DNA of 64,000 nucleotides from VAXT01 sp963850415 (lineage in GTDB: Bacteria > Actinomycetota > Thermoleophilia > Gaiellales > Gaiellaceae). Positions 7,807-15,766 of the stretch are shown piece by piece. The notes beneath the pieces are model-generated. The model worked only from the letters and a program-made list of their open reading frames with translations, did not search any database and was not told where the DNA came from. The DNA lies in assembly GCA_963850415.1 (NCBI GenBank), contig CAWKLE010000004.1:248001-312000 (forward strand), read 5' to 3'. Position 1 is the first letter of the stretch; every line of letters starts with the position of its first letter. A program made the translations under genes and the position numbers.

Positions 7807-9111
7807 TCAGGTCGCCTCTGACGCGGCCTGCAGCGGCGGGGATTTCGTCGGCAAGAGGGGGTCGGGTATCCGGTTTCCGAGTCGAAGGAAGCCGGCTCCC
7901 GTCAGTGCCAGCGCCAGGGCGCCGCCCCACCAGATGGTGTCGGGTGACGTTCCGAGCAGCACGCCGCCGACCGCGGGGCCGAGAGCCACGCCGACCATGA
8001 AGCTGAGCTGGTAGAGCGACATGTAGCGGCCGAGCAGATGCGGCGGCGCGATTTCCGCGACTAGCGGGCCGAGCACGATGAACTGGCCACACTCAGCGAT
8101 CGCGATCAGGATCGCGACGCCGGCCAAGACGGTGGTAGCGGCGAGCGTCGAGTGCGTGAGCGTTGCGAGCAGGACCGCGAGCAGGCCGACTGCGAATATG
8201 GCGCTGGTGGCGAACAAAGCGTGAGTGCGGCGCATCCGCGCCACCACCCGTGTCGCCGGTACCTGCGCTACGACGATGAAGAAGGTGTTGATGAAGACGA
8301 CGACACCGATCCCAACGGGCCCGACAGGTGTATGCGCCTCCGCAAACGGCGGGAGGATGAAGGAGAAGAACGCGCCGCCGATCATCACAAGCGCGAGGTT
8401 GCCCGCGATCAAGGCGAGCAAGAGCCGATCCCGAGCAACAGCTCGGAAACCCCGTGCGCCCTCGCTCGCCGACGGAGCATCCGCGAGGCCAGGATCCGGG
8501 ATCCAGACGAGCACAACCAGCGCGAAGACGACGAACGTGACTGCGTCGAAGAGGTAGAGGCCCTGGAACGCCTGGAGGTGATGATGGGTGGCCGCGACGA
8601 TGAAGCCCGCAACCGTCGCGCCGAGGCCGAGACCGAAGTTGCCTGCGACTCGTCGGAGCGCGGTCGATGCGGCGCGCTGCTCCGCCGGGACCAGGGTCAA
8701 GGTCAGGACTTGGCCGGCGGTTCCCACGAATCCGAAGCCGGCACCGCCGACGGCCGAGCAGACGAAGCCTTGCCAAGGACGGTCGACAAACGCCAAGCCC
8801 CCGTAGCCGAGTGCGTTCACAACATTGCCCGCGATCAGGATCCGTTTCGCACTGAAACGATCGAGGAGCGCACCCGAAGGGAGCGTTACCACTGCGGCCG
8901 TGCCCATGACCGTCGCCAGCACCAGCCCCGCGGTCGCCGTCGAGAAGCCGCGGACCGCGTGGAGGTAGATGATCTCGAAGGGAAGGATCAGTCCGCTGCC
9001 GAAGTAGTTGAGCGCGTTCCCGCCCTGAAGAACGAGGACAGGCCTCGGTAGGCCCGTACGCCAAACGGCGAACACACGTGCGAGCGCGCTGCTCACTTTG
9101 CGGGCACCCAA
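7807..9111 (-). CDS. Major facilitator superfamily transporter
   Basis: 434 residues with about 12 hydrophobic segments. A basic loop after the second pair of helices (LLDRFSAKR) corresponds to MFS motif A. The N-terminus has NALNYFGSGLILPFEIIYLH as the first helix. It is probably a drug or metabolite exporter; substrate unknown. The start at 9111 is a TTG; an in-frame GTG at 9096 is an alternative. It is divergent from the sigma-factor gene, with a perfect palindrome between them that may control both. Confidence 0.87.
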   Translation of the reverse strand: MGARKVSSALARVFAVWRTGLPRPVLVLQGGNALNYFGSGLILPFEIIYLHAVRGFSTATAGLVLATVMGTAAVVTLPSGALLDRFSAKRILIAGNVVNALGYGGLAFVDRPWQGFVCSAVGGAGFGFVGTAGQVLTLTLVPAEQRAASTALRRVAGNFGLGLGATVAGFIVAATHHHLQAFQGLYLFDAVTFVVFALVVLVWIPDPGLADAPSASEGARGFRAVARDRLLLALIAGNLALVMIGGAFFSFILPPFAEAHTPVGPVGIGVVVFINTFFIVVAQVPATRVVARMRRTHALFATSAIFAVGLLAVLLATLTHSTLAATTVLAGVAILIAIAECGQFIVLGPLVAEIAPPHLLGRYMSLYQLSFMVGVALGPAVGGVLLGTSPDTIWWGGALALALTGAGFLRLGNRIPDPLLPTKSPPLQAASEAT

Positions 9112-9178
9112 CGTTGCTTCTGCATCAGCTCATCTCCGATTCGCGGTTGTGCGGACGTCAAAGACACCGCGATGCCGC

Positions 9179-9201
9179 GAAACGGACCGCCGGTCCGTTT
9201 C
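9179..9201. promoter_or_regulatory. 23-bp perfect palindrome, operator-like
   Basis: 10-bp arms GAAACGGACC and GGTCCGTTTC flank a GCC centre, in the 115-nt region between the divergent MFS and sigma-factor genes. A further half-site (GACGGACC) follows at 9203-9210. Size and symmetry are typical of TetR-family operators. No TetR-type gene is present in the window, so the regulator is unknown. Confidence 0.6.
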
Positions 9202-9226
9202 CGACGGACCTGGTGTCATTGATGCG

Positions 9227-10186
9227 ATGACCGTCGATCTCGAGCGGGCCAAGGGAGGCGACGAGCGCGCGTTCGCGTCGCTGGTCGAGCCGTTCCGGCG
9301 CGAGCTTCAGCTGCATTGCTACCGGCTACTCGGCTCCGTGCAGGACGCCGAGGATCTCGTCCAGGAAACACTGCTCGCCGCCTGGCGCGGGCTCAACGGC
9401 TTCGAGGAGCGGGCGTCGCTGCGCTCCTGGCTCTACCGGATCGCAACCAACCGGAGTCTCAACGCAATTCGCGAACGCGGGCGCCGCCCCGCCACGGAGA
9501 ACACCATGAGACCGTCAAGAACCCGCCGCGCCGTCGAGCCCAGCTGGCTCGAGCCTTACGCGGACAGCGCGCTTCCGGATCCCGCTCCCGGACCTGAAGC
9601 ACGCTACGAGCAGCGCGAAGCGATCCAGCTCTCGTTCATCGTCGCGCTGCAGCAGCTGCCTGCGAAGCAGCGCGCAGCGCTCGTGCTGCGCGACGTGCTC
9701 GGCTTCCACACCGACGAAGCCGCCTCGATCCTCGAGACGACGCCGCAGTCGGTCAAAGCCGCGCTCCAACGCGCACGCGCAACGCTCGACTCGTACACCG
9801 TCGAACGCCAGCAGGCGCCGCTTCCCGACTCGCCGACCGAACGGAACCTTCTCGCCACCTTCAGCGACGCCGTCGAAGCCGGCGACACGGCGCGCCTCCT
9901 AACTCTGCTGAGCTCCGACGCTCGTGTGACCATGCCGCCGCAGCCGCTCGAGCTCATCGGACACGAAGCGATCGGCGTGTTCCTCGACGACCGCGCCGAG
10001 GTTCGCGGGGCCCCGCTACAGCTACGCCCGACCCGCGCCAACGGCCAGCCGGCCTTCGGCTACTACCTGCGCTCGCAGCCTCGGGGCATGATGGTGCTCA
10101 CCTTGAGCGGCAGCAAGGTCGACGAGATCACCTTCTTCGCCGACCCCGCGCTGCCCGGCCGCTTCGGTCTTCCCGAACACATCTAG
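9227..10186 (+). CDS. ECF-type RNA polymerase sigma factor with SnoaL-like C-terminal domain
   Basis: 319 residues from ATG at 9227. The start is chosen because upstream codons lie within the operator region. Region 2 (about residues 8-75) contains HCYRLLGSVQDAEDLVQET and SLRSWLYRIATNRSLN. Region 4 (about 130-185) has QLPAKQRAALVLRDVLGF and the helix-turn-helix around EAASILETTPQSVKAALQRAR. Residues 200-319 form a SnoaL/NTF2-like domain of the kind found in large ECF sigma factors of the TIGR02960 (SigG/SigX5) group. There the extra domain replaces a separate anti-sigma factor. No anti-sigma gene is adjacent. Confidence 0.9.
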   Translation: MTVDLERAKGGDERAFASLVEPFRRELQLHCYRLLGSVQDAEDLVQETLLAAWRGLNGFEERASLRSWLYRIATNRSLNAIRERGRRPATENTMRPSRTRRAVEPSWLEPYADSALPDPAPGPEARYEQREAIQLSFIVALQQLPAKQRAALVLRDVLGFHTDEAASILETTPQSVKAALQRARATLDSYTVERQQAPLPDSPTERNLLATFSDAVEAGDTARLLTLLSSDARVTMPPQPLELIGHEAIGVFLDDRAEVRGAPLQLRPTRANGQPAFGYYLRSQPRGMMVLTLSGSKVDEITFFADPALPGRFGLPEHI

Positions 10187-10225
10187 CCGACAAGGATGGG
10201 TTCGACGTGAAATGGAAGCCGCCGT

Positions 10226-10253
10226 TCAGGGGTCATTCCTGAACACTGGCCCA
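10226..10253. repeat. Dispersed 28-nt repeat, copy 2
   Basis: Near-identical partner of 7621-7648, here with a perfect TTCAGG-N7-CCTGAA core. It is located just downstream of the sigma-factor gene, so the two copies bracket the MFS/sigma pair in direct orientation. Confidence 0.5.
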
Positions 10254-10340
10254 CACTGCGTTGGCCTCGTCGCCACCCTTCATCGTCCAACCGGCTCAGG
10301 GTGTCGATGTGGCGGTAAACCGGAGACGACCTCAGAGACA

Positions 10341-10370
10341 CCGAAACCCGCCTAGTGGAGCGGGTTTCGG
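10341..10370 (-). terminator. Hairpin terminator downstream of tRNA-Val
   Basis: A perfect 11-bp stem (10341-10351 with 10360-10370) and an 8-nt loop lie 14 nt beyond the tRNA 3' end in the direction of tRNA transcription. There is no long T-tract, so termination is inferred from position and stability. Confidence 0.7.
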
Positions 10371-10384
10371 CTTATTTAGAGGAG

Positions 10385-10457
10385 TGGGCGGTACTGGGCT
10401 CGAACCAGTGACCCCCAGCTTGTCGAGCTGGTGCTCTCCCAACTGAGCTAACCGCCC
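10385..10457 (-). tRNA. tRNA-Val (anticodon GAC)
   Basis: 73 nt. Acceptor stem GGGCGGT/ACCGCCC, D-arm GCTC/GAGC, anticodon stem CCAGC/GCTGG, variable loop GGGTC, T-arm ACTGG/CCAGT with loop TTCGAGC, discriminator A; CCA is not encoded. The anticodon loop reads TCGACAA, so the anticodon is GAC but position 33 is C instead of the almost invariant U. That is either a genuine oddity or a base-call error. Its 3' end is duplicated at 6167-6191. Confidence 0.93.
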
Positions 10458-10566
10458 TGGCCGGCGGATTGTAGCTTCGTGGCGCGCGGAGGTGGCCGGC
10501 CGATTGGCGACGGAGCGGCGAACGGAACCGGTCGCGTCCGCCGAGGGACGGCCTATTCTGCCGAGA

Positions 10567-11157
10567 GTGAGCGAAGCGCCCGACACCGGCTGGGCTCGCC
10601 TGTCGAGCGTGCGGATCGGCGCGGTTGTTGCGATTGCGATTGCGGCCGCCTTCGTCGTCTGGCTGCTCGTCCGCGGGAACGACGACTCCTCCAGCTCGTC
10701 GAAGACGACGACGGCTGCGGAGACCGCGAAACCGATCGGCCCAGTCGCGGCCACGCCGGCCACGCTGCGCTCGGCCTCCACGCAGGCCAAGCGCCCGATC
10801 TACTGGGTCGGGCCGCGCTCGGGGCAGACCTACGAGTTGACCCGGACGGCCAGCGGGCGTGTCTACATCCGTTATTTGCCGCCGGGCGCCAAGATCGGCA
10901 ACCGGCGCGCCGACTACACGATCGTCGGCACGTACCCGACGAAGGATGCGCTGAAGGTCCTGCAGGACCTCGCGAAGCAGCCCACCGAGAAGAGCGTGCC
11001 CGCGCCGGGCGGTGGCATCGCGGTCTACGCCACGAACGCTCCGACGAACGTCTACGTCGCCTTTCCAGGCTCCGACGAGCAGATCGAGGTCTTCGACCCC
11101 TCTGCTACTCGGGCGCTGCGCCTGGTGACGTCGGGCCGCGTCGCGCCCGTCGGGTAG
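10567..11157 (+). CDS. Membrane-anchored protein of unknown function
   Basis: 196 residues if started at GTG 10567; an upstream in-frame ATG at 10492 would add 25 residues. A single N-terminal membrane helix (VRIGAVVAIAIAAAFVVWLLV) is followed by a Ser/Thr-rich spacer. The extracytoplasmic domain of about 120 residues begins PIYWVGPRSGQTYELT and has an alpha/beta pattern. I do not recognise the family. It directly precedes the large membrane protein, so the two may be co-transcribed. Confidence 0.7.
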   Translation: MSEAPDTGWARLSSVRIGAVVAIAIAAAFVVWLLVRGNDDSSSSSKTTTAAETAKPIGPVAATPATLRSASTQAKRPIYWVGPRSGQTYELTRTASGRVYIRYLPPGAKIGNRRADYTIVGTYPTKDALKVLQDLAKQPTEKSVPAPGGGIAVYATNAPTNVYVAFPGSDEQIEVFDPSATRALRLVTSGRVAPVG

Positions 11158-11159
11158 CC

Positions 11160-13462
11160 CTGGCCCTGTTCGTCGCCTGGGCCGTCTTTCCGCTCGTCCT
11201 GGCGGGGCTCTCGTTCGGCTGCGGACGGCTGGTCGAGCTGGCCGCCGGCGTGCGCCTGCCGGGAGCGCTCGTGCTTCCGCTCGGGCTGGCGCTCGTCATC
11301 CTCGCCGGCGAGCTTGCGACGCTGACCGACGCGACGGCCGAGCTGGCGGCGCCGCTCGCGGCCGGGCTCGCGATCGCGGGACTGCTGCTCGGGCCGATCA
11401 GGCGGAGCCGCCCGGACCTGTGGGCGCTGGGCGCCGCCCTCGCCGTCTTCGTCGTCTTCGCCGCGCCCGTCGTCCTCTCGGGCGAGGCGACCTTCGCCGG
11501 CTACATCAAGCTCGACGACACCGCGACGTACTTCGCGATGACCGACCGCGTCATGGAACACGCGCGCGACCTCGCCGGGCTCGCGCCGTCGACGTACGAG
11601 GCGACGCTGGCGACCACGCTCGCGGTCGGCTATCCGACGGGCGTCCTGATGCCGATGGGGATCGGGCACGCCCTCGTCGGCTACGACCTCGCCTGGATCT
11701 TCCAGCCGTACATCGCGTTCCTCGCCGCGATGCTGGCGCTCTCCCTGTACGCACTGCTCGAGCCGCTCGTCCCGCTGCGGCCGATGCGAGCATTCGCCGC
11801 TTTCGTCGCGGCGCAGCCGGCGATCCTGTTCGGCTACTCGCTGTGGGGCGGGATCAAGGAGCTGGCCGGAGCCTGGCTGTTCGCGCTGCTTGCGGTGCTC
11901 GTGCCCTGGACGCTCGGGCCGCGCTCGTCCGCGCGAGCCGTTCTACCGCTCGCAGCCGTGTGCGCGGCGATCGTCTGCGTGCTGAGCCTGCCTGCGGCCG
12001 CGTGGCTCCTTCCGGCGGCCTTGGTCGCCGTGGTGCTCCTGGTGCGCCGTCCCGTCCGGTCGGTTCCGCTCAAGCTCGGGGTCTTCGCGGCGGGCGTCGT
12101 CGTGCTCGCGGTGCCGGCAATCGTCGCGGCGATCGACTGGCTGCCGAAGGTGTCGTCGTTCCGGGCCGAGACCGAGCTCGGCAACCTGTTCGGGCCGCTG
12201 AGCAAGCTGCAGGCGCTCGGGATCTGGCCCGTCGGCGACTTCCGCGTCCGTCCGCACGACATGGCGCCAACGTACGTGCTGCTCGCACTCGTGGTCGGCG
12301 CCGGCCTGCTCGGGCTCTGGTGGGCGTGGCGCCGCGGAGCCTGGGAGCTTCCGACCTATCTCGGCATCGTCGTGCTCGGCTCGGGCGCGGTCGTCGCCGT
12401 CAGCTCCCCCTGGGTGAGCGGGAAGGCGATCGCGATGGCGGCGCCGGCTTTCCTGGCCGCGGCGCTCGCAGGGTGCGCGGCGCTCTTCGGGCTCGGGCGG
12501 CGCGTCGAGGCGGCGGTGGCGGCGATCGCGATCACGGGCGGCGTGCTCTGGTCGAACGCGCTCGCCTACCATGACGTCTCGCTCGCGCCCCGTGGGCAGC
12601 TACACGAGCTCGAGACGATCGGCCATGCCTTCGCCGGCCAGGGGCCCGCCTTGATGACGACCTACGAGCCTTACGGGGCGCGGCACTTCCTGCGGCGCGA
12701 GGATCCTGAAGGCGCCTCCGAGCTGCGCAGGCGGTTCGACTACCTGCGCAACGGCCAGATGCTCGACAAGGGCGAGTCGGCGGACATCGACCGGCTCCGG
12801 CTCGACGACATCCTCGCCTACCGGACGCTCGTGCTCCGGCGGGGGCCGGCGGCTAGCCGTCCGCCCTCGGTCTACCGGCTCGTGCGGAGCGGGCGCTACT
12901 ACGAGGTCTGGCAGCGTCCCGAGTCGGGCGGGCCGACGATTCTCGAGCACCTGTCGCTGGGCGACGCGACGCAGGCCGCCGCGGTGCCCCGTTGCGCTGA
13001 CGTGCTGCGGCTTGCCCGGAAGGTGGCGTAGCTTCCGGCTACCTCGTCACGGCGACCAGGCCGCAGGCGATCCCCGTCGTCACCCCGTCGCTCTCCGGAA
13101 CGGTCTCGACGAACATCACCGCACCGGAGGCGGGCCGCTACACCGCCTGGCTCGCCGGCGACTGGTTCGGGCGGTCGTCGGTCGAGGTCGACGGGCACGA
13201 GGTCGGCGCGAAGCGGGCGGAGTTGAACTGGCCGGGGCTCTACACCGACCTCGGAACAGTCGAGCTCGGAGCGGGCCCGCATCGCGTCGCGCTCACCTAC
13301 GACATGGGCGGCCTCCATCCGGGGAGCGGCGGGCCGCCGTTCTCGTTCGGCCCGCTCACGCTCAGCCGTGCGGATGCGCGCGATCCCGTCCAGACGCTAG
13401 CACCGTCCGCCGCGCGCGCTCTCTGCGGTCGGCGACTGGACTGGATCGAAGCGGTTCGTTAG
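11160..13462 (+). CDS. Large polytopic membrane protein, frameshifted; glycosyltransferase-C-like architecture
   Basis: About 12 membrane segments between roughly 11160 and 12590 are followed by a soluble C-terminal region. An Asp-rich first loop (YIKLDDTATYFAMTDRVMEHARD) is the type seen in membrane glycosyltransferases, but I cannot assign a donor or acceptor. At 13029 a TAG interrupts the frame. The protein continues smoothly in another frame (GYLVTATRP to LDWIEAVR) up to 13462, where a beta-rich domain ends the gene. No ATG, GTG or TTG precedes the first helix in frame, so the 5' end may also carry an error. Read as one gene with at least one indel, not as two genes. Confidence 0.6.
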
Positions 13463-13475
13463 CTCTCGACGCTGC

Positions 13476-15611
13476 CTAGGGCAGCGGAATCGCCATGATC
13501 GTCCGGTTTCCGAACGCGCAACTGGCAGCGCCGCCGCCCGAAACCTTGTACTTGGCCGTGAGGGTCGTAGCTCCCGGGTTTAGCCCGATCAGGACTGCGT
13601 TTGCGCTGGCGCGCTGCTGAGCGGAGCCTGCCTCGATCAACGCATTCGCGTCCGACGGAGTGATGGTGTTGGCACCTGTGCCGGCGAACGACATGAAGCA
13701 CGAGGTCGAACTGGCGTTCCCGACCACGGCAGAAGTCAGCGAGATGAACACTCTCCCGGAAGCGGGGATCGTCACAGTCGTTGTTGGCCCGATCGTCGTC
13801 AGGTCGACGTAGGCAAGCGAGGCGGTCGATTCGGTCGCGGCGGTATTGGCGGCGACAGCGCCGGCCGTGCCACCCGGCCCAGTGGGTCCGCGTGCTCCAG
13901 TGGTGCCTTTTGCCCCTGTCGGGCCCCTGGCGCCGGTCGGGCCTCTCACACCGGTCGGGCCCCGGCTACCGGTGGCGCCGCGTGCTCCTGTAGGTCCACG
14001 CGGGCCGGTCGGACCGCGTACTCCGGTCGTTCCATTGGTGCCGTTCTGTCCAGTCGCACCCTGAGCGCCGGTCGCTCCGCGCGCGCCGGTCGGGCCTCGC
14101 GCTCCTGGCGGACCTGTCGCTCCGCGGGCACCGGTCGCGCCGCGTGCTCCTGTGGCCCCGGGCGCACCGGTGGCTCCTCTAAGTCCTGTCGCGCCTCTCG
14201 CACCGGTCGCTCCGCGGGCCCCGGTCGGGCCGCGTGCTCCGGTAGGACCGCTGGCGCCTCGCGCTCCGGTTGCGCCGCGAGCCCCCGTTGAACCGCGTAT
14301 ACCAGTTGCGCCGCGTGTTCCCGTGGCTCCAGTCGCCCCGCGCGCACCGGTGGTCCCCGTCGCGCCTGGGGCGCCGGTTGCGCCACGCACGCCCGTCGCG
14401 CCGGTTTGACCCCTGGCACCGGTCGCGCCTCGCGCGCCGGTCGGCCCCCGTGTGCCCGCTGCACCCGTGGCTCCGCGGGCACCTGTCGCGCCCGTCGCTC
14501 CAGTCGTTCCCTTGGCCCCTGTCGCACCCGTCGCACCTGTTGCTCCGGTCGTGCCCGTCTGACCCGTGACGCCCGTCGCACCCCGGGCGCCGGTCGACCC
14601 CTGCGCACCTGTCGTACCGGTCGCTCCACGGGCCCCGGTCGCACCGGTCGTGCCTGCAGTCCCGGTGGCTCCGGCCGCGCCGGTAGTTCCCTTCAGTCCT
14701 GTCGCGCCTCTCGCGCCGGTCGCGCCGCGAGCGCCGGTCGGGCCGCGTGCTCCCGTCGGGCCGCTGGCGCCCCGTGCTCCGGTTGCGCCGCGAGCCCCAG
14801 TTGCGCCTCGTGCTCCGGTCGCGCCTCGCGCTCCGGTCGCGCCGCGAGCCCCGGTTGCGCCCTGGGCCCCCGTTGCACCACTGGCTCCCGTTGCCCCACG
14901 CGCACCGGTCGGGCCGCGCACACCGATCGGCCCCGTCGCGCCGCGGGCGCCTGTCGCACCCCTTGCGCCTGTCGCACCCCTGGCCCCGGTTGCACCTCTG
15001 GCTCCCGTCGCTCCCCGCGCGCCGGTCGGACCGCGTGCGCCCGTCGGGCCGCGTGCACCGGTTGCGCCGCGGGCTCCTGTCGCGCCCCGTGCGCCGGTGG
15101 CACCCCGTGCGCCGGTTGCGCCGCGAGCTCCCGTTGCGCCTCGTCCCCCGGTAGCACCTCGCGCGCCGGTTGCTCCGCGGGCTCCTGTCGCTCCGCGTGC
15201 GCCCGTAGCTCCACGCGTTCCGGTGGCACCGCGCGGACCCGTGGGACCGGCGGGGCCGATCGCTCCAGCCGCACCCGTCGAGCCCTTGGCACCCGGTGCG
15301 CCCGCAATACCCTGCGGGCCGGCGGGACCGGCGGGACCCACCGCGCCGCGCGGGCCTGTCGCCCCACGACGAGCCTTGGGAAACGGTACGAGTTTCTCGC
15401 CACGAGGACACCGGCCATGAGTCCGGAGCTTGATGTCGCGCCTCGTCTCGAGGTTCCCGTGCAACTCGACGCAGATGACGTTGATCGACAGCCGCTCGGA
15501 CGCGCCCTGGGACGCCTGGCCACGCCCGCCAGAGCTCGGGAGCACGACGACGAGAGCGACCAAGGCGATCGCTCCTGCAGTGAGTACCCGGTGGGGCCGA
15601 GGAATTCGCAC
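13476..15611 (-). CDS. Collagen-like secreted protein with a jelly-roll-like C-terminus
   Basis: 711 residues from GTG at 15611. That start aligns exactly with the paralogue at 15767-17224 (29 residues to VLPSSGG in both) and is preceded by an AAGGAGATGGGAG ribosome-binding region. The order is signal or anchor helix (residues 8-25), a conserved N-terminal domain ending CPRGEKLVPFPKA, about 500 residues of Gly-X-Y triplets dominated by the hexapeptide GATGAR, and a Pro-poor beta-rich C-terminal domain of about 125 residues with two cysteines. It is probably a trimeric surface or secreted fibre of the BclA-like type. The triplets are Thr-rich, which favours glycosylation, but that is inference. 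Confidence 0.88.
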   Translation of the reverse strand: MRIPRPHRVLTAGAIALVALVVVLPSSGGRGQASQGASERLSINVICVELHGNLETRRDIKLRTHGRCPRGEKLVPFPKARRGATGPRGAVGPAGPAGPQGIAGAPGAKGSTGAAGAIGPAGPTGPRGATGTRGATGARGATGARGATGARGATGGRGATGARGATGARGATGARGATGARGATGARGPTGARGPTGARGATGARGATGARGATGARGATGARGATGPIGVRGPTGARGATGASGATGAQGATGARGATGARGATGARGATGARGATGARGASGPTGARGPTGARGATGARGATGLKGTTGAAGATGTAGTTGATGARGATGTTGAQGSTGARGATGVTGQTGTTGATGATGATGAKGTTGATGATGARGATGAAGTRGPTGARGATGARGQTGATGVRGATGAPGATGTTGARGATGATGTRGATGIRGSTGARGATGARGASGPTGARGPTGARGATGARGATGLRGATGAPGATGARGATGARGATGPPGARGPTGARGATGAQGATGQNGTNGTTGVRGPTGPRGPTGARGATGSRGPTGVRGPTGARGPTGAKGTTGARGPTGPGGTAGAVAANTAATESTASLAYVDLTTIGPTTTVTIPASGRVFISLTSAVVGNASSTSCFMSFAGTGANTITPSDANALIEAGSAQQRASANAVLIGLNPGATTLTAKYKVSGGGAASCAFGNRTIMAIPLP

Positions 15612-15766
15612 TCGACTCCCATCTCCTTCCGGGCTACCCACGCGTGTCCTCCTCCGTTTGCGTCAGACCGCAAGAGCCGCAGGAGGCTGCTCGGGGAGGC
15701 AACCCTGCCAAAAGTGTACCTCAGTCGCCAGCCCGCGACCAGAGGGGTTATGAACGCCTCAGCGGT

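Noticed and set aside
9098..9226. Upstream extension of the sigma-factor gene
   Set aside because: It would place coding sequence across the operator-like palindrome and adds a region unlike sigma region 2; ATG at 9227 is the natural start.
13900..15380. Short tandem repeats resembling a CRISPR array or VNTR locus
   Set aside because: The period is 18 nt, continuous and in frame with Gly-X-Y triplets. There are no unique spacers and no cas genes.
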